A stretch of 64,000 bases of DNA from Sipunculus nudus. Lineage: Eukaryota > Annelida > Sipuncula > Golfingiida > Sipunculidae. This document shows, in pieces, positions 62,387-64,000 of this stretch. Each line of letters begins with the position of its first letter. Position 1 is the stretch's first letter. Under the pieces are notes generated by a model, which was given only the letters and a program-made list of their open reading frames with translations, was not told the origin of the DNA and ran no database searches. Made by a program: the position numbers and the translations under genes. The stretch is from NCBI GenBank assembly GCA_026874595.1, contig CM049322.1, forward strand, positions 50,633,340-50,697,339. Reading direction: 5' to 3'.

Positions 62387-62974
62387 GCCCCTTTCACACA
62401 TTCACGGATAGCAACAGGGATCACCCCGGACCTTAATCCGTGGTGTTCCGGGGACAGCAGCGCGATTTCGTAAATGGGGCTTTCACATATGCACGGATAG
62501 CAACACGGATAATCCCGGAGCATCGTTCCGGAATCATCCGTGTTATCTACGGCATCGCCGTGTAAACAGCGGGCATCACCGTGTTAACACCGTGTTACAT
62601 CCGTAGTGATCCTTGGTGCACCAGCATCATCGGAGAAAAACTTAAACTTGCACCCGGAAAGTGCCGGTCTCAATACGGAGCTACCGGTGGCTACACGGAG
62701 ATTCCAGGATGTATACGGTGGCTACACGGAGGGGCACGGTGTCTACAAGGATTGATACGGATGATTTTTCATCCGTGTAGTCCGGGACGAAAAATTGTGC
62801 AGGTTTAATTTTTTCTCCGAACATGCCGGTGCGCCAAGGATCACTATGGATGCAACACGGTGTTAACACGGTGATGCCCGGAGTTTACACGGTGATGACG
62901 GAGTTAACACGGATGATCCCGGAACGATGATCCGGGATGATCCGTGATGCTATCCGTGAATGTGTGAAAGGGGC
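62387..62974. mobile_element. Long foldback (inverted-repeat) element
   Basis: Ends GCCCCTTTCACACATTCACGG and its inverted copy enclose 588 bp that are palindromic over most of their length. Inner left positions 62479-62655 pair with 62810-62974, including CCGTGTTAACACCGTG, GATCCTTGG, GCACC and TCGGAGAAAAA. The left side carries a second copy of the terminus (GGGGCTTTCACATATGCACGG, from about 62476). Short CACGG words recur throughout. TAA lies near both outer ends and could be a 3-bp target duplication. No frame; superfamily unassigned. Confidence 0.8.
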
Positions 62975-63154
62975 ATAAGAAAGGAATCCAAAGGTTTCGG
63001 AGATGCAGAAGAAAACGTAGGAGAGGCTTGATATTTCATTCGGACGCTCAACCCAGGGAACCCGAGTGTCCAGTCTTATGTATGAATTGCCCACTGTAGG
63101 AACAACAATAAAAGCTGGCCCTGGTCACAGTCACTGACAGGGGTCAGCAGACTA

Positions 63155-63200
63155 CAGTGGAGCGCTGTTCATCCGTAACACCGTTTATCCGTAATGTACC
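63155..63200 (+). mobile_element. Solitary pogo/Tigger-like terminus
   Basis: TA followed by CAGTGGAGCGCTGTTCATCCG and then CGTTTATCCG resembles the terminus of the element at 31697-32117. No matching right end was seen before the window ends. Confidence 0.4.
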
Positions 63201-64000
63201 ACATACCAAGTCATCAGCTGGTAAAGAACGGGTGGCTGCTATTTTAGTTTTCTGAGCAATACCACAATACTGACCCTGATGCTTCTTCCGGAATAATTAC
63301 GAACGTCCTGGTTCGCCTCATATGACCGCCGCATGTACACTTGACCAGGGTCATTGGTAAGTCAGTCCGAAATCCCACGGGGCTCTAAAACAAAGTGACC
63401 TGAACGTCCGAAACATTCCAAATCTCCTGTCTACCGAAACCCATTAATGTCCAGAAAAGACAAACAATAACCTTTTGATCTAAACATGTACAGATTATAT
63501 CCTCACACACATGTAAAGGTCATGCTCAGAACATGCTGGTCCTCACGGTTTCAGAACATTGTCACGGCCGCATTTATTTTAATGAAAGGATAGGACCAAA
63601 ACCAATGAAGGCCCTGTCAGATAAAAGATATGAAATATACCATGTACTTAGTGAGCCTTTCGTATATTACATGCGTGTGGCAAGAATTAATCCAGGAATC
63701 ACAACCTATGATTAAAACTTTAAAGCAAACCTCAATTTCTGTCGAAGTTTTGTTTTGGAGGCCCTGCGGTGATCAAACCAAACACCATAGGCTTCATATT
63801 CCATTGCTTTTACCGCAATTAAAGCTCTTTTTTTAATATAGACATTGGTTAGATGATCAACAATGAATGGTTTGTAGTTATTTAACCTTGTGGGTTCATT
63901 AAATGGTGCAGCGAAAAACAACGTGTTTGTAGTTACTTATCTGTTGGAACAGATTTATTTACAACAATTTCACGAGATGGGCAACGGAAACGTGTATCAA
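63201..64000. other. Intergenic DNA to window end
   Basis: No supported feature. Confidence 0.4.

Overview
This is a eukaryotic nuclear window: AT-rich, intron-rich and full of microsatellites and small transposon relics. The best fit is a lophotrochozoan, most likely a mollusc and probably a bivalve. The grounds are a divergent Cys-loop receptor of the kind that is hugely multiplied in those animals, the dense (TA)n tracts, and the mix of short DNA-transposon relics. The species cannot be read from the window.

Two multi-exon genes account for nearly all recognisable coding sequence. (1) Plus strand, 617-9930: a gene of 13 coding exons for a protein of about 734 residues. It resembles Kolobok-type DDE transposases, with an N-terminal module, a Cys/His knuckle, and a split catalytic domain with Asp392, Asp459, an Asp480-x2-His483 motif and Glu601. 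Every splice junction keeps frame, except that exon 6 is one base short near 5572-5577. This is either a recent frameshift or an assembly error. The gene looks like a transposase turned into a host gene, because it is intron-rich and no terminal inverted repeats are visible. (2) Minus strand, 42510 down to 19026: a complete six-exon nicotinic acetylcholine receptor-like subunit of 485 residues. It has a signal peptide, Cys-loop, vicinal Cys pair and four membrane segments. Exons 3 and 4 have the 45 and 110 bp sizes usual for this family. Several agonist-site aromatics and pore-ring charges differ from textbook subunits.

Between the genes (about 9.9-19.0 kb) lies AT-rich sequence. It holds a GC/CpG-richer patch at 11.4-12.0 kb that contains a possible minus-strand first coding exon, and an inverted-repeat element at 17.4-17.9 kb. 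The receptor introns carry a non-LTR retrotransposon 3' end abutting exon 4, hAT-like and pogo-like MITEs, tRNA-derived SINE sequence, copies of an interspersed repeat also found elsewhere in the window, and a pair of CRE palindromes. From 42.5 to 64 kb no gene could be recognised. That part holds repeats, long (TA)n tracts, a 588 bp foldback element, and several moderately GC-rich or homeodomain-motif-rich blocks that may be conserved regulatory DNA.
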